Of a stretch of 64,000 bases of DNA, positions 39,901-47,703 are shown piece after piece. The stretch is from Candidatus Accumulibacter necessarius (GTDB lineage Bacteria > Pseudomonadota > Gammaproteobacteria > Burkholderiales > Rhodocyclaceae), in the NCBI GenBank assembly GCA_017302435.1, contig JAFLDL010000018.1:20771-84770 (forward strand), in the 5' to 3' direction. The notes under the pieces were generated by a model. It worked only from the letters and a program-made list of their open reading frames with translations. It was not told where the DNA came from and ran no database searches. Every line of letters begins with the position of its first letter. The stretch's first letter is position 1. A program made the translations under genes and the position numbers.

Positions 39901-40872
39901 GATCTCGGTGTGCGGCGGGTGATGCTTGCGCAGCGCTTCGGCCGCGTCACGGATCTCGCGCTCGCCAGGCAGGAAGACCAGCACGTCGCCCGGCCCGACG
40001 CGATGCAGCTCGTCGCAGGCGTCGGCAATCGCGTCGTAGAGATCGCGTTCGTCGTCCGGTGCGGCGTTGCTCGCCGCGTTCGCCACCGCATCGCCTGGCG
40101 CCTTCTGCAACGGGCGATAACGCAGCTCGACCGGAAACAGCCGGCCCGAAACCTCGATCACCGGCGCGCCACCGAAGTGCTGCGAAAAGCGCTCGGCATC
40201 GATCGTCGCCGAAGTGATGATCAGCTTCAGGTCGCGCCGCTTCGGCAGTAGTTGCTTGAGATAGCCGAGCAGGAAATCGATGTTCAGGCTGCGCTCGTGC
40301 GCCTCGTCGATGATCAGCGTGTCGTATTGCTCCAGCCAGGGGTCGCCCTGCGTCTCGGCGAGCAGGATGCCGTCGGTCATCAGCTTGACGAAGGCATCGG
40401 GCGAGCTGCGGTCGCTGAAACGGATCTTGTAGCCGACCAGGCGGCCGGGTTCGCTCTGCAGCTCCTGCGCGATGCGCGCCGCCGTCGCCCGCGCGGCGAT
40501 CCGCCGCGGCTGCGTGTGGCCGATCAGGCCAGTCGTTCCGCGGCCGAGTTCGAGACAGATCTTCGGGATCTGCGTCGTCTTGCCGGAGCCGGTTTCGCCG
40601 CAGACGATGACCACAGGGTGCTTCGCGATCAGCGCCGCGATTTCGTCGCGGCGAGTGTTGACCGGCAGGTCGTCGGCAAACTCCGGTTTTGGCAGGCGCG
40701 CCCGGCGCGCCGCGACCGCCGCGCGCGATCTGCCGAGCAACTCGTCGCGCTGCGCCTGCAGCGCATCGCGCTTGCTGCCGAAAACGTGCCGCAGGTCGCG
40801 CGCCATCGACCGCAAACGGCGCTGATCGAGTGCCAGGCAGTCGGCCAAGGGGTCAGCCGGCAGGGATGGCAT
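36943..40872 (-). CDS. hrpA: ATP-dependent RNA helicase HrpA
   Basis: A 1309-residue DEAH-box helicase of normal HrpA length. Motif I GETGSGKTTQ near residue 90, motif II DEAH in LIIDEAHERSLN, motif III SATIDAERF, then the helicase C-terminal domain with QRSGRCGR, the HA2/OB-fold region and the long C-terminal DUF3418-type extension. HrpA acts on RNA and in ribosome rescue in enterobacteria. ATG at 40872 begins the conserved N-terminus. The integron lies directly upstream. Confidence 0.96.
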   Translation of the reverse strand: MPSLPADPLADCLALDQRRLRSMARDLRHVFGSKRDALQAQRDELLGRSRAAVAARRARLPKPEFADDLPVNTRRDEIAALIAKHPVVIVCGETGSGKTTQIPKICLELGRGTTGLIGHTQPRRIAARATAARIAQELQSEPGRLVGYKIRFSDRSSPDAFVKLMTDGILLAETQGDPWLEQYDTLIIDEAHERSLNIDFLLGYLKQLLPKRRDLKLIITSATIDAERFSQHFGGAPVIEVSGRLFPVELRYRPLQKAPGDAVANAASNAAPDDERDLYDAIADACDELHRVGPGDVLVFLPGEREIRDAAEALRKHHPPHTEILPLFARLSAEEQSRIFKPHVGRRIVLATNVAETSLTVPGIRYVVDSGLARVKRYSYRNKVEQLQIEKIAQASANQRSGRCGRVAAGVCIRLYEEQDFALRPTYADPEIVRSSLAGVILRMKALRLGNVEDFPFLEAPPRKAISDGYQLLLELGAVTAEHALTPTGQELAKMPLDPRLGRMIVAARDEGCLREVLVIAAALSVQDPRERPQERQGTADAAHRKFADEKSEFLSWLRLWDWYQAEVEHRKSQRKLVEACHENFLSALRMREWRDIHSQLHALAAEHHWQENALPATYDAIHRALLAGLLGNLGCKSEESAHYLGARGIKFLIHPGSALQKKAGKWIVAAEISETTRLFARCVARIEPEWLERVGAHLLKRSWFDPHWEKKAMQAIAFERITLYGIVVDARRRVNFGPLDPPAAREIFIRQALVGGEVSEEFERRWGFYTHNQQLMLEIETLEHKSRRPDVLVDDELIFAFYDRLIPPDLYSGAAFDKWRREAERETPRLLYLQREDLMRHEAAGVTSEAFPHQLRLAGVDYGLAYHFEPGSPRDGVTLTVPLAQLNQIPLARCEWLVPGLLKEKVVQLVKTLPQRLRAKLVPVPEFAAEFVAQVPPVDKPLVLALIHFILQSRGLNARGWEITPDAFRPDALPAHLSFNFRLVDENGRQLGMSRQLNELRAEWGREAKHEFSELHETPGEYAGMRDWTFDELPELMEVSVGSGQRVLGYPGLVDDGDSVSLRVYDTPAEAQQAHRAGLLRLFMLQFREQLKYLEKNLPGLNQMAMQFMALGTLDELRRQLIDLSCARACLVEPWPTDAAGFRTRCLEAKPRIGLLAQEICRLVGQILSDWQALQKKLPAFKAFATTVQDIDGQLARLLNQRFIIETPFERLQHYPRYLRAIALRLDKLKAGGALGAARDARLLAELAPLWTHYERRASVLARQGVSDAQLEQFRWLLEELRVQLFAQELRTPVPVSSKRLQKMWEGF

Positions 40873-41014
40873 TCGCGCTTGCGGAGAAGGGGAGCGGACT
40901 GAGGATCATCGGTCGAGGAAATTGGGCGATAGGAGCCAGACCTGTGCGGCAAGGCTCCACGGTCGCGCCCGGCACATGGGCATCCGGGCGCCGCGGCACG
41001 CTAGGGTCGTAGCG

Positions 41015-41096
41015 TCGTAGGTTGGGTTAGGCCGCAGGCCGTAAGCCAACATCCCACGGAAAAAAGTCCGCTTACGCTGCGCCAACCCGACCTGCG
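41015..41096. repeat. Imperfect palindromic repeat between hrpA and intI
   Basis: GTAGGTTGGGTTAGG (41017-41031) and its imperfect complement around 41080-41096 (GCCAACCCGACCTGC) bracket a GC-rich centre. This resembles dispersed palindromes found near genes in many proteobacteria. It lies at the 3' side of intI, outside the cassette array. The rest of 40873-41138 shows no gene. Confidence 0.5.
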
Positions 41097-41138
41097 AAGG
41101 TGCCCGCGCATGCCCGTGAAAAGTCTCACCCGCGCATT

Positions 41139-42158
41139 CTACACCAGTGCGTCGAGCGGACTCCGAACCCCTCGTCCACCGCTGTTGAGCACGTGCGTGT
41201 AGATCATCGTCGTGGCCACATCCGAATGACCCAGCAGCTCCTGCACGGTGCGAATGTCGTAGCCGCTTTCGAGCAGACAAGTGGCGAACGAATGGCGCAT
41301 GGTGTGCGGAGTGGCCGGCTTGCTGATGCCGGCGTGGCGTAGCGCGTTGCGCATTGTGCGCTGAATACTTTGGGCCTCGACATGGTGTCGGCGTACCGCT
41401 CCGGAGCGTGGGTCGACCGATCGCCTGGCGGCGACGAAGACATACTGCCACGCCCATTCGCATGCGGCATGCGGATACTTTCTCGCCAGCGCCCACGGCA
41501 GGTAGACTTCGCCGCAACCTGCGGCAAGGTCTTCATCGTGCAGCGCCGTCACCCTTGCCAGATGACTTTTCAGCGGGGCGGCCAGCGTATTGGGCAACAT
41601 CGTCACCCTGTCCTTGAAACCCTTCCCCTCGCGCACGAGGATTTCGCCGCGCGCAAAGTCGACATCCTTCACCCGCAAGCGCAGACACTCCATGATGCGC
41701 ATGCCGGTACCGTAGAGCAGCCGCAGGATCAGCCCGGCGGTGCCCTCGATCAGCACCAGCAGGCGCTGGACTTCGTCAGGCGTGAGAACGACTGGCAAGC
41801 GCTTCGAAGCCTTCGCCGATTCAACGTCATCCAGCCACGGCAGCTCGGTCTCCAGCACCTCCTTGTAGAGGAAAAGCAAGGCGCTCTTCGCCTGGTTCTG
41901 AGTCGATGCCGAAACACGCCCGGCGACCGCAAGGTGAGTAAGAAACGCCTCGACCTCGTGCGCCCCCATTTCACGAGGGTGCCGCTTGTTGTGAAAGAGG
42001 ATGAAGCGTCGTACCCAGCCGCAATAGGCCTGCTCCGTGCGTATGCTATAGTGCTTGAAACGGATGCGGTCGCTGAGTTGATCGAGCAGCCGCCGGGGTG
42101 GTTGCGGCGCCTGGGGGACATTGACGCAATTGCCGGAAATTTTAGTGGACCGGTCCAT
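41139..42158 (-). CDS. intI: Integron integrase
   Basis: A 339-residue tyrosine recombinase of the IntI type. The catalytic residues lie in [30 protein letters not shown] and the Tyr of TTMIYTHV. The diagnostic extra patch of integron integrases is present, including [21 protein letters not shown] and [14 protein letters not shown] at 42158 has GAGGT five bases upstream. IntI recombines attC sites of cassettes with attI; the array lies on the other side of its promoter in the opposite direction. The frame is intact, so the integrase may be functional. Confidence 0.96.
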   Translation of the reverse strand: MDRSTKISGNCVNVPQAPQPPRRLLDQLSDRIRFKHYSIRTEQAYCGWVRRFILFHNKRHPREMGAHEVEAFLTHLAVAGRVSASTQNQAKSALLFLYKEVLETELPWLDDVESAKASKRLPVVLTPDEVQRLLVLIEGTAGLILRLLYGTGMRIMECLRLRVKDVDFARGEILVREGKGFKDRVTMLPNTLAAPLKSHLARVTALHDEDLAAGCGEVYLPWALARKYPHAACEWAWQYVFVAARRSVDPRSGAVRRHHVEAQSIQRTMRNALRHAGISKPATPHTMRHSFATCLLESGYDIRTVQELLGHSDVATTMIYTHVLNSGGRGVRSPLDALV

Positions 42159-42196
42159 GGCACACCTCATTGTTTTGTCAGAGACTTTTTCGTTTG

Positions 42197-42212
42197 CTGT
42201 ACATGTGTACAG
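42197..42212. promoter_or_regulatory. LexA operator (SOS box) of intI
   Basis: CTGT-N8-ACAG, perfectly palindromic at the core (CTGTACATGTGTACAG), 39 bases before the intI start. It overlaps the -10 region of the intI promoter, so LexA should repress intI until DNA damage, as is known for other integrons. Confidence 0.85.
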
Positions 42213-42238
42213 TATAATGATGCAAAGCTTTGCGTCAA
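42211..42238 (-). promoter_or_regulatory. intI promoter
   Basis: On the minus strand TTGACG (42238-42233) and TATACT (42216-42211) are separated by 16 bases. The -10 overlaps the LexA box. On the plus strand a TATAAT at 42213-42218 could serve a cassette promoter (Pc), but its -35 partner is poor. Confidence 0.7.
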
Positions 42239-42263
42239 GTAGGATTGCTACTTCACGTTAGCC
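42239..42263 (+). other. attI site (approximate)
   Basis: The first cassette junction GTTAGCC lies at 42257-42263, directly beyond the intI promoter. The bases before it are taken as the core of attI; the outer limit is not visible from sequence alone. Confidence 0.65.
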
Positions 42264-42269
42264 CTGCCG

Positions 42270-42968
42270 ATGGTCCTGCGCGCAATCCTCCGGCCTCTCG
42301 TATGGCTCTACCTCTGCGCTGTATCGCTGACGGTCTGGGGCGAGAGTACCTGTTACGGATCCGTGAGTAACGGCCGACTGGAGAATGGAGTCGGGCTGCC
42401 GGGGAACGGCCGAAACTTCAGCGCCTATAGCTCCGCTGCGGGAGTGCTTCGGCGGACTTATGTTCACTCCAAGGTCGCTGAGATCGTCTCTGCCGCGTAT
42501 AGCGCGCTTGAGAAGACAGCTCCTGGTAAGGTATTCGTCTACGGGGAGACCGGTTGGCCATCCGGAGGTCGATTTCGGCCGCACAAGACACACCAGAACG
42601 GGCTTTCGGTGGATTTCATGGTGCCAGTTGTCGACAGCGCCGAACGGTCGGTGGCATTGCCGGGCAACGCGCTTAACCGGTTCGGGTACGACCTCGAGTT
42701 TGACGAAGTCGGGAAGTATCAGACTCTGCAGATTGATTTCGAGGCGATGGCGGAGCATATCTACCAGCTGCAACTTGCCGCACGCGCTCGCTCGGCGGAT
42801 ATTGCGCTAGTGATCTTTGATCCGCGCTTCCTGAAGTCACTACTCGCCGCGCCCAGGGGGGCATACCTCAGGCAGAATGTGAAATTCCTTCAGGGGCCGG
42901 CCTGGTGGAGACATGACGAGCACTACCACATTGATTTCGCGGTCCCCTGCAGAACAATGCAGGGCTAA
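42270..42968 (+). CDS. Cassette 1: secreted penicillin-insensitive murein endopeptidase-like protein
   Basis: The 232-residue product has a signal peptide (about residues 1-24) and features of the LAS metallopeptidase group to which MepA (peptidase family M74) belongs: HKTHQNGLSVDFM supplies His and Asp ligands and RHDEHYHIDF near the C-terminus supplies the HxH. MepA-type enzymes cut peptide cross-links in murein in the periplasm. The start lies seven bases after the attI junction, so expression may come from the cassette promoter without a normal ribosome site. Assignment is by motif pattern. Confidence 0.72.
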   Translation: MVLRAILRPLVWLYLCAVSLTVWGESTCYGSVSNGRLENGVGLPGNGRNFSAYSSAAGVLRRTYVHSKVAEIVSAAYSALEKTAPGKVFVYGETGWPSGGRFRPHKTHQNGLSVDFMVPVVDSAERSVALPGNALNRFGYDLEFDEVGKYQTLQIDFEAMAEHIYQLQLAARARSADIALVIFDPRFLKSLLAAPRGAYLRQNVKFLQGPAWWRHDEHYHIDFAVPCRTMQG

Positions 42969-43035
42969 CCAATGCGTCAACCGGAGGGTACCCGCCGCGT
43001 TACGCGCCGGCGCCCGGTTACGCATGTCGTTGGGC
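42963..43035 (+). other. attC site 1
   Basis: Starts GGCTAAC, ends GTTGGGC; the inner arms ATGCGTCAACCGG and CCGGTTACGCAT pair with one unpaired base. 73 bases. Confidence 0.85.
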
Positions 43036-43044
43036 ATCTGAATA

Positions 43045-43827
43045 ATGACTAAACGCCAAGTAGCAGTTGGTCACCTGAGGACAGGAAAACCCTTACACTT
43101 GATTGCGCAAGAAATGGATGTATCGTTCCAAACGATCGTCCGCTACATGAAACTACAAGTTGCCGAAGGCGGCGTAACAGCTTCAGAAGTGTTCTTCGGA
43201 ATCGATCCCGCACGCCGGAATCAACTTCACAAACTGTTAGAAGGCTCTGATGGCAAGGCCAGCAAGTCGTATTACCGAGACGCAGCCGCTCAGGGAATAT
43301 CCTGGGACGAGGCCAATCTTTACTGGGCTATGGCTTTTTCGACAGCAAACCGCGGAGACATGTACGAGCGGGTTGCTGACCTCGAAGTGGGTCTCCATCA
43401 ACACATAAAGGATGTTCTCATCAAGGAGTTTGGCGACGCTGAGTTGGCTTGGTGGCGAAACGGCGTTCCGCTAGCTGTTCGCAAAGCTTGCGTTCAGACC
43501 AGAGAAGAGGACGCCGAACCCGTGGATAGCCCATTCGCCTATACAACTTTCATCCACTTGTCAGAAGTTATTGAAAAGAACTGGAAGCTGTTCTCCGTAA
43601 ATCTTCCAAGAACATTCGTTGCCAATAGGCAGGAACTTCTCGCTGACCTCAAGAAACTGAACTCAATCAGAAATGCCGTTATGCACCCTGTTAAGGGCAA
43701 GTCGTGGGACCAAGATGATTTCGCCTTTGTAGGGAAACTGCTCTCGGAGTTGAGTCTCTATTTGAAGAAGAGTGGAAAGACATCTGCACCAATTCACCGA
43801 ACGGTCGTATTCGGTACGCATCGCTAG
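43045..43827 (+). CDS. Cassette 2: helix-turn-helix protein with Swt1-like HEPN domain
   Basis: A 260-residue protein. The N-terminal ~60 residues look like a DNA-binding HTH (LIAQEMDVSFQTIVRYMKL). The C-terminal ~150 residues match the pattern of Swt1-type HEPN domains: a DLE start, WW in the middle, HLSEVIEKNWKLF, and the R-x4-H motif in RNAVMH. HEPN proteins are often RNases or RNA binders in toxin and defence systems. Alone in its cassette, so no antitoxin is evident; that it is a defence protein is inference. Confidence 0.65.
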   Translation: MTKRQVAVGHLRTGKPLHLIAQEMDVSFQTIVRYMKLQVAEGGVTASEVFFGIDPARRNQLHKLLEGSDGKASKSYYRDAAAQGISWDEANLYWAMAFSTANRGDMYERVADLEVGLHQHIKDVLIKEFGDAELAWWRNGVPLAVRKACVQTREEDAEPVDSPFAYTTFIHLSEVIEKNWKLFSVNLPRTFVANRQELLADLKKLNSIRNAVMHPVKGKSWDQDDFAFVGKLLSELSLYLKKSGKTSAPIHRTVVFGTHR

Positions 43828-43849
43828 GAATTAGCTATGTGCGGCATAT

Positions 43850-43917
43850 GCCCAACCCATCATTGCACCGGTCCTGCGCGAAAAGCCGCGCAGGTCCGGT
43901 GAATTCAAACGTTGGGC
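43850..43917 (+). other. attC site 2
   Basis: Starts GCCCAAC, ends GTTGGGC; inner stem CACCGGTCCTGCGCG / CGCGCAGGTCCGGTG. 68 bases. Confidence 0.92.
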
Positions 43918-44237
43918 GTGCGAGGCCAAATCATGACCCAAGGCTGTCGCTTCCGAAGGCCTTGCCCGCAGGCTGGCGCGTTGCCGGGCGCGGCGCTCGC
44001 CGGTCGTCGCCTCGTCGCGGCTGGCGTAGCGGCATGCTGGGCGGCCGTTCCTGAGCTACGGCCTGGTCGGCTGACGCGCTTGCGGTGCCGCGTGGTCGGC
44101 TCGGAGGCTGGCCAGTGGCCGCGTCGGCATGCCGGTCAGCGGTGCCTGGGCGTTTGCCGGTTCTTCGCCCAACCCTTCGCTCCAGCGGGGCGCTGCGCGA
44201 TCAAGCCGCGCAGCGCCCCTGAGCTTTCACGTTAGCT
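43918..44237 (+). other. Cassette 3: no convincing gene
   Basis: A 320-base cassette. The only open frame of note (ATG 43933 to stop at 44235) is Arg/Ala/Gly-rich, low in hydrophobic order and ends inside the attC core, so I do not call it a gene. It may be an orfless cassette or carry a regulatory RNA. Confidence 0.5.
44167..44237 (+). other. attC site 3
   Basis: Starts GCCCAAC, ends GTTAGCT; inner stem GGGGCGCTGCGCG / CGCGCAGCGCCCC. 71 bases. Confidence 0.92.
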
Positions 44238-44242
44238 CTTCC

Positions 44243-44749
44243 GTGACCGATACATCAATCTATAGCGAGATCGCAAAGGCCGTTCCTGTGGTTATCGGTG
44301 GCCTCCTAGCGATCGGGGGTGGCCTCATCGGCCATTTCGTTACGCATCACCTCACATCGGAGCGTGAGCAAAGCACGCGTCGTCGTGAGCGTTTGGAATC
44401 TCTCGTAAAGGCTCTTTATGCTCACTCGCAGTGGCTTGATGACAAGCGCAATAGCATGATCTTTCGCAACGAGGATCACGACGCACCATCCCCTCTCTAC
44501 GAAGCAAGGATGCTTCAAGGCCTTCACTTTCCGGAACTGGCAGAGGAAATCTTAGCCGTCCAAAAGGCGCAACTGCCCATACTTGAGTTCATAAGCGAGC
44601 AGCGCATCGCACGGATGAAAGACCAAAATGCGTGGATAAGCTCTTGGAGCAATGAGCCCTATAACGAGGCGTACGAGCTTTACCTGCTCGCCATTCAAGC
44701 CACAACGCATAAGTGCCGAAAGTTACTCAGTGCGCAGCCAAAGAGCTAA
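44243..44749 (+). CDS. Cassette 4: small membrane-anchored hypothetical protein
   Basis: A 168-residue protein starting at GTG (44243), six bases after the attC core. One membrane helix at about residues 12-34 (glycine-rich VVIGGLLAIGGGLIGHF) is followed by a soluble, mostly helical, charged domain (TSEREQSTRRRERLESL). No family is recognised. Its stop lies within attC site 4. Confidence 0.65.
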   Translation: MTDTSIYSEIAKAVPVVIGGLLAIGGGLIGHFVTHHLTSEREQSTRRRERLESLVKALYAHSQWLDDKRNSMIFRNEDHDAPSPLYEARMLQGLHFPELAEEILAVQKAQLPILEFISEQRIARMKDQNAWISSWSNEPYNEAYELYLLAIQATTHKCRKLLSAQPKS

Positions 44750-44829
44750 CCCGGCGGTCGCCCCGTTCCCTTCGGTCACTGGACGCTGCGCGATGAAACT
44801 GCGCAGCGCCGGTCACCTCCACGTTAGGC
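44744..44829 (+). other. attC site 4
   Basis: Starts AGCTAAC, ends GTTAGGC; long inner stem around CTGGACGCTGCGCG / CTGCGCAGCGCCGG. 86 bases. Confidence 0.9.
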
Positions 44830-44886
44830 AGCACTTGCCTGACATGTTTTTACGAAAGATGTGGTTGGATGACGTCGGTGGCGCTA

Positions 44887-45852
44887 ATGGCTAACTATCA
44901 GGTGGGCGCATTTCTTACCCGTTGTTTTATCCAGAAGCGAATTGAGCTACGTCCTGGGGTCTCTGTGATCCCTCTATCGCAAACTGGGACCAGCGGGGAA
45001 ATTCACGATACACGACACCTTCTTGATCAGGTTGGGTTTCCGTTCCTAAGAAGGGATTTCGAAAAGTGTTTAGCGCAATACCGGGATACGGGACAGACCG
45101 TCGTCGTGTTGTTTTCCGATGTCGAAGCGAACTCCTGTGGATCGGCAATTGATTCTATTGAACTGCACGTAGAGGCAATCGCAGGATCGTTGGCGGTAGT
45201 TTCTGCTAATCCGGTGTTGCCGTTATGTGCATATGCAAAAGGAGCCCCGGGGAATGGGGTCAAGTTCTACATCCCCTGTGATCGAATTATTCGCCATGGA
45301 ACACACATACAGGATGGACCGCTCCTCCACGGCTTTCTTGACGTGTTACCTGATCTTGAAAGAGCCGCAGCCTCCAATAGCAAGCTCGCACTCCTTCTGA
45401 GGTTGTATCGGGCTTCTTTGCGGGAACGAGAGCCTGACTATCAGATTCTCTTTCAACTCGTTCTCTTGGAAGAAGCATCTGATAACGAAACGGGTGGTAG
45501 TTTTGCGGCGCGTCTACGAAGCTTTAGTGAAAGGCACGAGATCAAAGCGGACTTGGATCACGTTGCGATTAAATTAGGGCTTACTTTCCCAGAAGGTAAA
45601 GACGTTATTGATGTGCTTGTAAAACTACGTAATGCTGCTGCCCACAATGGGAAGATCGATGAAGAATCCTTGCGTCAATATGGTGGTGACTGGGTTATTC
45701 CGATCATTGATGACAAGTCACGGCTTCACAAGCTCGTTGGGGATGCACTTCGGTATATGTTTTGCTGTTTCGTTGGTCACAATCGAGATGCAAAGGCGAC
45801 AACACTTCGGGCCACCGAAGACAACCAAGTATTTCAGGTCAAATTCGACTAA
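44887..45852 (+). CDS. Cassette 5: hypothetical protein with HEPN-like motif
   Basis: A protein of 321 residues from ATG at 44887 (an in-frame ATG at 44869 would add six). The C-terminal quarter has VLVKLRNAAAHNGKI, an R-x4-H motif in the context typical of HEPN domains, preceded by helices. The N-terminal half (IELRPGVSVIPLSQ, LSAYAKG-like strands) is not recognised. AT-richer than the chromosomal genes, a sign of separate origin. It may be a second RNase-type defence cassette, but this rests on the short motif. Confidence 0.6.
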   Translation: MANYQVGAFLTRCFIQKRIELRPGVSVIPLSQTGTSGEIHDTRHLLDQVGFPFLRRDFEKCLAQYRDTGQTVVVLFSDVEANSCGSAIDSIELHVEAIAGSLAVVSANPVLPLCAYAKGAPGNGVKFYIPCDRIIRHGTHIQDGPLLHGFLDVLPDLERAAASNSKLALLLRLYRASLREREPDYQILFQLVLLEEASDNETGGSFAARLRSFSERHEIKADLDHVAIKLGLTFPEGKDVIDVLVKLRNAAAHNGKIDEESLRQYGGDWVIPIIDDKSRLHKLVGDALRYMFCCFVGHNRDAKATTLRATEDNQVFQVKFD

Positions 45853-45957
45853 TTGCCAACATACGTAGACAGTTACACTGGCCGGTCGGGGAGATAGGTA
45901 AAAAAAAGATGTCTGAGAAAATGGGTTACAACCAATTGGTCAAAACGGTTGAAAATG

Positions 45958-46012
45958 GCCTAACTTTAGGTTCAGCGGACGCCTATCGGCGCCGTTGACC
46001 ATGACGTTAGCC
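45958..46012 (+). other. attC site 5
   Basis: Starts GCCTAAC, ends GTTAGCC; a short variant (55 bases) with inner stem GTCAACGGCGCC-like pairing. The 105 bases between the cassette 5 stop and this site hold no gene. Confidence 0.75.
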
Positions 46013-46054
46013 CCTTCATACTCGATGCATATTCCCTATTGGGAGGAAATGTTC

Positions 46055-46381
46055 ATGTCACTTGAGCTTCGCGCACAGAACCTACATCTCGCTCGCCATT
46101 TGTGTGGTGGCTTGGGCAATCTAGCAAAGGAACTTGTCCCGGAAACAAATGAGGCCGCGCTGATAAAAATGGGCCAAGGGAAGAAGGAGATATCGGATGC
46201 TACGGCTCAATTGATAGAGCAGAGACTTGGCCTGCCAGCTGCATGGATGGACCGTGATAACGAGAGTCTCATCCGAATGTCGGCCCAGGAATATGCAATT
46301 CACAAGGGCGTTTCGGTGCTTCCCGAGGAAGCCAAGCAGAGCCTTCTGATTCTTATATCTTCCCTGCCCGTTGCCAAGTAG
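46055..46381 (+). CDS. Cassette 6a: small XRE-like DNA-binding protein
   Basis: A 108-residue protein. GGAGG lies eight bases before ATG 46055, deciding this start over ATGs at 46025 and 46049. The stretch LAKELVPETNEAALIKMGQG and EQRLGLPAAWMDRD resembles the recognition helix and following turn of Cro/CI-type repressors. It shares its cassette with the lipoprotein gene 21 bases downstream. Confidence 0.55.
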   Translation: MSLELRAQNLHLARHLCGGLGNLAKELVPETNEAALIKMGQGKKEISDATAQLIEQRLGLPAAWMDRDNESLIRMSAQEYAIHKGVSVLPEEAKQSLLILISSLPVAK

Positions 46382-46402
46382 CCGATAAAGGAGCCCCAGA
46401 TC

Positions 46403-46738
46403 ATGAAATACGTCGCGACGCTTCTGTTTATCGCAATGCTGCCGCATTTAGCTATTGCCGGTTGCATCGGCCCGGTGATTATGGGCGAGTGCAAAGGTAC
46501 GGTTACTCCATTTGACACGAACGGCGGTATGCAGCAACCGTCCGGGCAAGCAGAGGCTCTGCGACCCAATGTTTATGGGCCAGGCGTGCACGAAAACCGA
46601 TACGGCCGGCCCATAACGCTTGAGCCTCAAGGTGGCGGAGTTCCTGGCGAACAACTCAAAATCAAACCAGATGCCTATGGCCCGGGTATTCATATGGATC
46701 AGTATGGCCGGTCCGTGCGAGAAAGGCCGTGGCGGTAA
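46403..46738 (+). CDS. Cassette 6b: small lipoprotein with repeated YGPG motif
   Basis: A 111-residue protein with a lipoprotein signal peptide (lipobox IAGC, Cys21). The mature part holds two copies of a short unit, YGPGVHENRYGRP and YGPGIHMDQYGRS, about 37 residues apart. Similar short YGPG/YGRP motifs occur in small hypothetical exported proteins; no function is known. No attC separates it from the upstream gene, so this is a two-gene cassette. Confidence 0.65.
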   Translation: MKYVATLLFIAMLPHLAIAGCIGPVIMGECKGTVTPFDTNGGMQQPSGQAEALRPNVYGPGVHENRYGRPITLEPQGGGVPGEQLKIKPDAYGPGIHMDQYGRSVRERPWR

Positions 46739-46742
46739 CCGG

Positions 46743-46811
46743 GGCTAACCCTGCGTTGCAGGCGACCTTGCGCATAAAGCCGCGCAAGGCGCCTGAACTT
46801 GAACGTTGGGC
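46743..46811 (+). other. attC site 6
   Basis: Starts GGCTAAC, ends GTTGGGC; inner stem CAGGCGACCTTGCGC / GCGCAAGGCGCCTG. 69 bases. Confidence 0.92.
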
Positions 46812-46884
46812 GACAGAACTGCGGATTCCTTTCCACTCTGCTGCCTTCGTTTTTAACCACAAGTAAAATTTGGGAGAATTTGAT

Positions 46885-47112
46885 ATGACTAAACTCTTTA
46901 AGGTATGTCTTGACATCGAAGGAAACGATCGAGGTCTAGCAGTTACGACTGTTGCTGCTAATAACAAAGATGAAGCCATCGAAAAAGCTAAAGGCCATGT
47001 TGGCGTTACTAATCAAAATGTGAAGCCACGGATAATTAACGTAAAGGGAGTAAGAGAGGTTGGAGATAATGGTTGCCTTACCGACCAGTACATACCGCGA
47101 GAGTGGATGTAA
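46885..47112 (+). CDS. Cassette 7: small hypothetical protein
   Basis: A 75-residue soluble protein; GGGAG lies eight bases before ATG 46885. Predicted alpha/beta pattern (FKVCLDIEGNDRGLAV, then a helix DEAIEKAKGH). Noticeably AT-rich with many Asn and Lys codons, unlike neighbours, pointing to foreign origin. Family unknown. Confidence 0.6.
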   Translation: MTKLFKVCLDIEGNDRGLAVTTVAANNKDEAIEKAKGHVGVTNQNVKPRIINVKGVREVGDNGCLTDQYIPREWM

Positions 47113-47140
47113 TTTTTCGCTGGTTGCGCTTGGCAATGTC

Positions 47141-47227
47141 GCCCAACCCGGCGCTCAACCTCGCTCCCTTTGGTCGCTGGACGCTGCGCGATAGAGCTGC
47201 GCAGCGCCGGTTAGCTCTACGTTGTGC
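47141..47227 (+). other. attC site 7
   Basis: Starts GCCCAAC, ends GTTGTGC (third-position deviation); inner stem GCTGGACGCTGCGCG / CTGCGCAGCGCCGG. 87 bases. Confidence 0.9.
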
Positions 47228-47241
47228 CCCTTGAGATCGCC

Positions 47242-47646
47242 ATGAACCGAATTGAACATATTTGCCTGATGGCCGAGTACAACGAATGGATGAATGCCAA
47301 ACTGTATGAGGCTGCAAAAGGACTGCCGGACGAAGAACTTAGTGCCAACAGAAATGCATTCTTCGGCTCCATTCTCGGAACACTCAACCACTTGATTGTT
47401 GGCGATACCATTTGGCTGAAGCGCTTCTCAACTCATCCAGCCAACTATTCAGCGCTTGCAGCAATAAGGAGCCTGCCTGTTCCGACGAGCCTTGATCAGA
47501 CCATCTTTACTGACATCCAAAGCCTTTCAGAACATCGAAAGTTACTCGATCAGACAATCAGGGATTGGGCGCGCTCAATGAGCCTAAAGGGGCCACCCAT
47601 TAGCCGGCCCGTGTCAAGTGTGCAAACAAAACTCTCGCGTCAATAG
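47242..47646 (+). pseudogene. Cassette 8: DinB-family protein, 3' end replaced by an IS element
   Basis: The first ~113 residues match a DinB/DUF664-type four-helix metal-binding protein (AEYNEWMNAKLYEAAKGLP, GSILGTLNHLIVGDTIWLKR, which includes the first metal His). The later helices with the HxxxH pair are absent: after about 47585 the frame runs into the IS element and ends at 47646. A short unexplained remainder and attC site 8 lie on the far side of the element, so the original 3' half has been deleted as well as interrupted. Confidence 0.75.
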
Positions 47647-47703
47647 CGCGATTGGTATTGGAATGTCCGTCGCACGGTCGGCTGCCGATTGTCTCGGAGC
47701 GGG

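Noticed and set aside
43933-44235. Open frame in cassette 3
   Set aside because: Low-complexity Arg/Ala/Gly composition, poor ribosome site and a stop created by the attC core.
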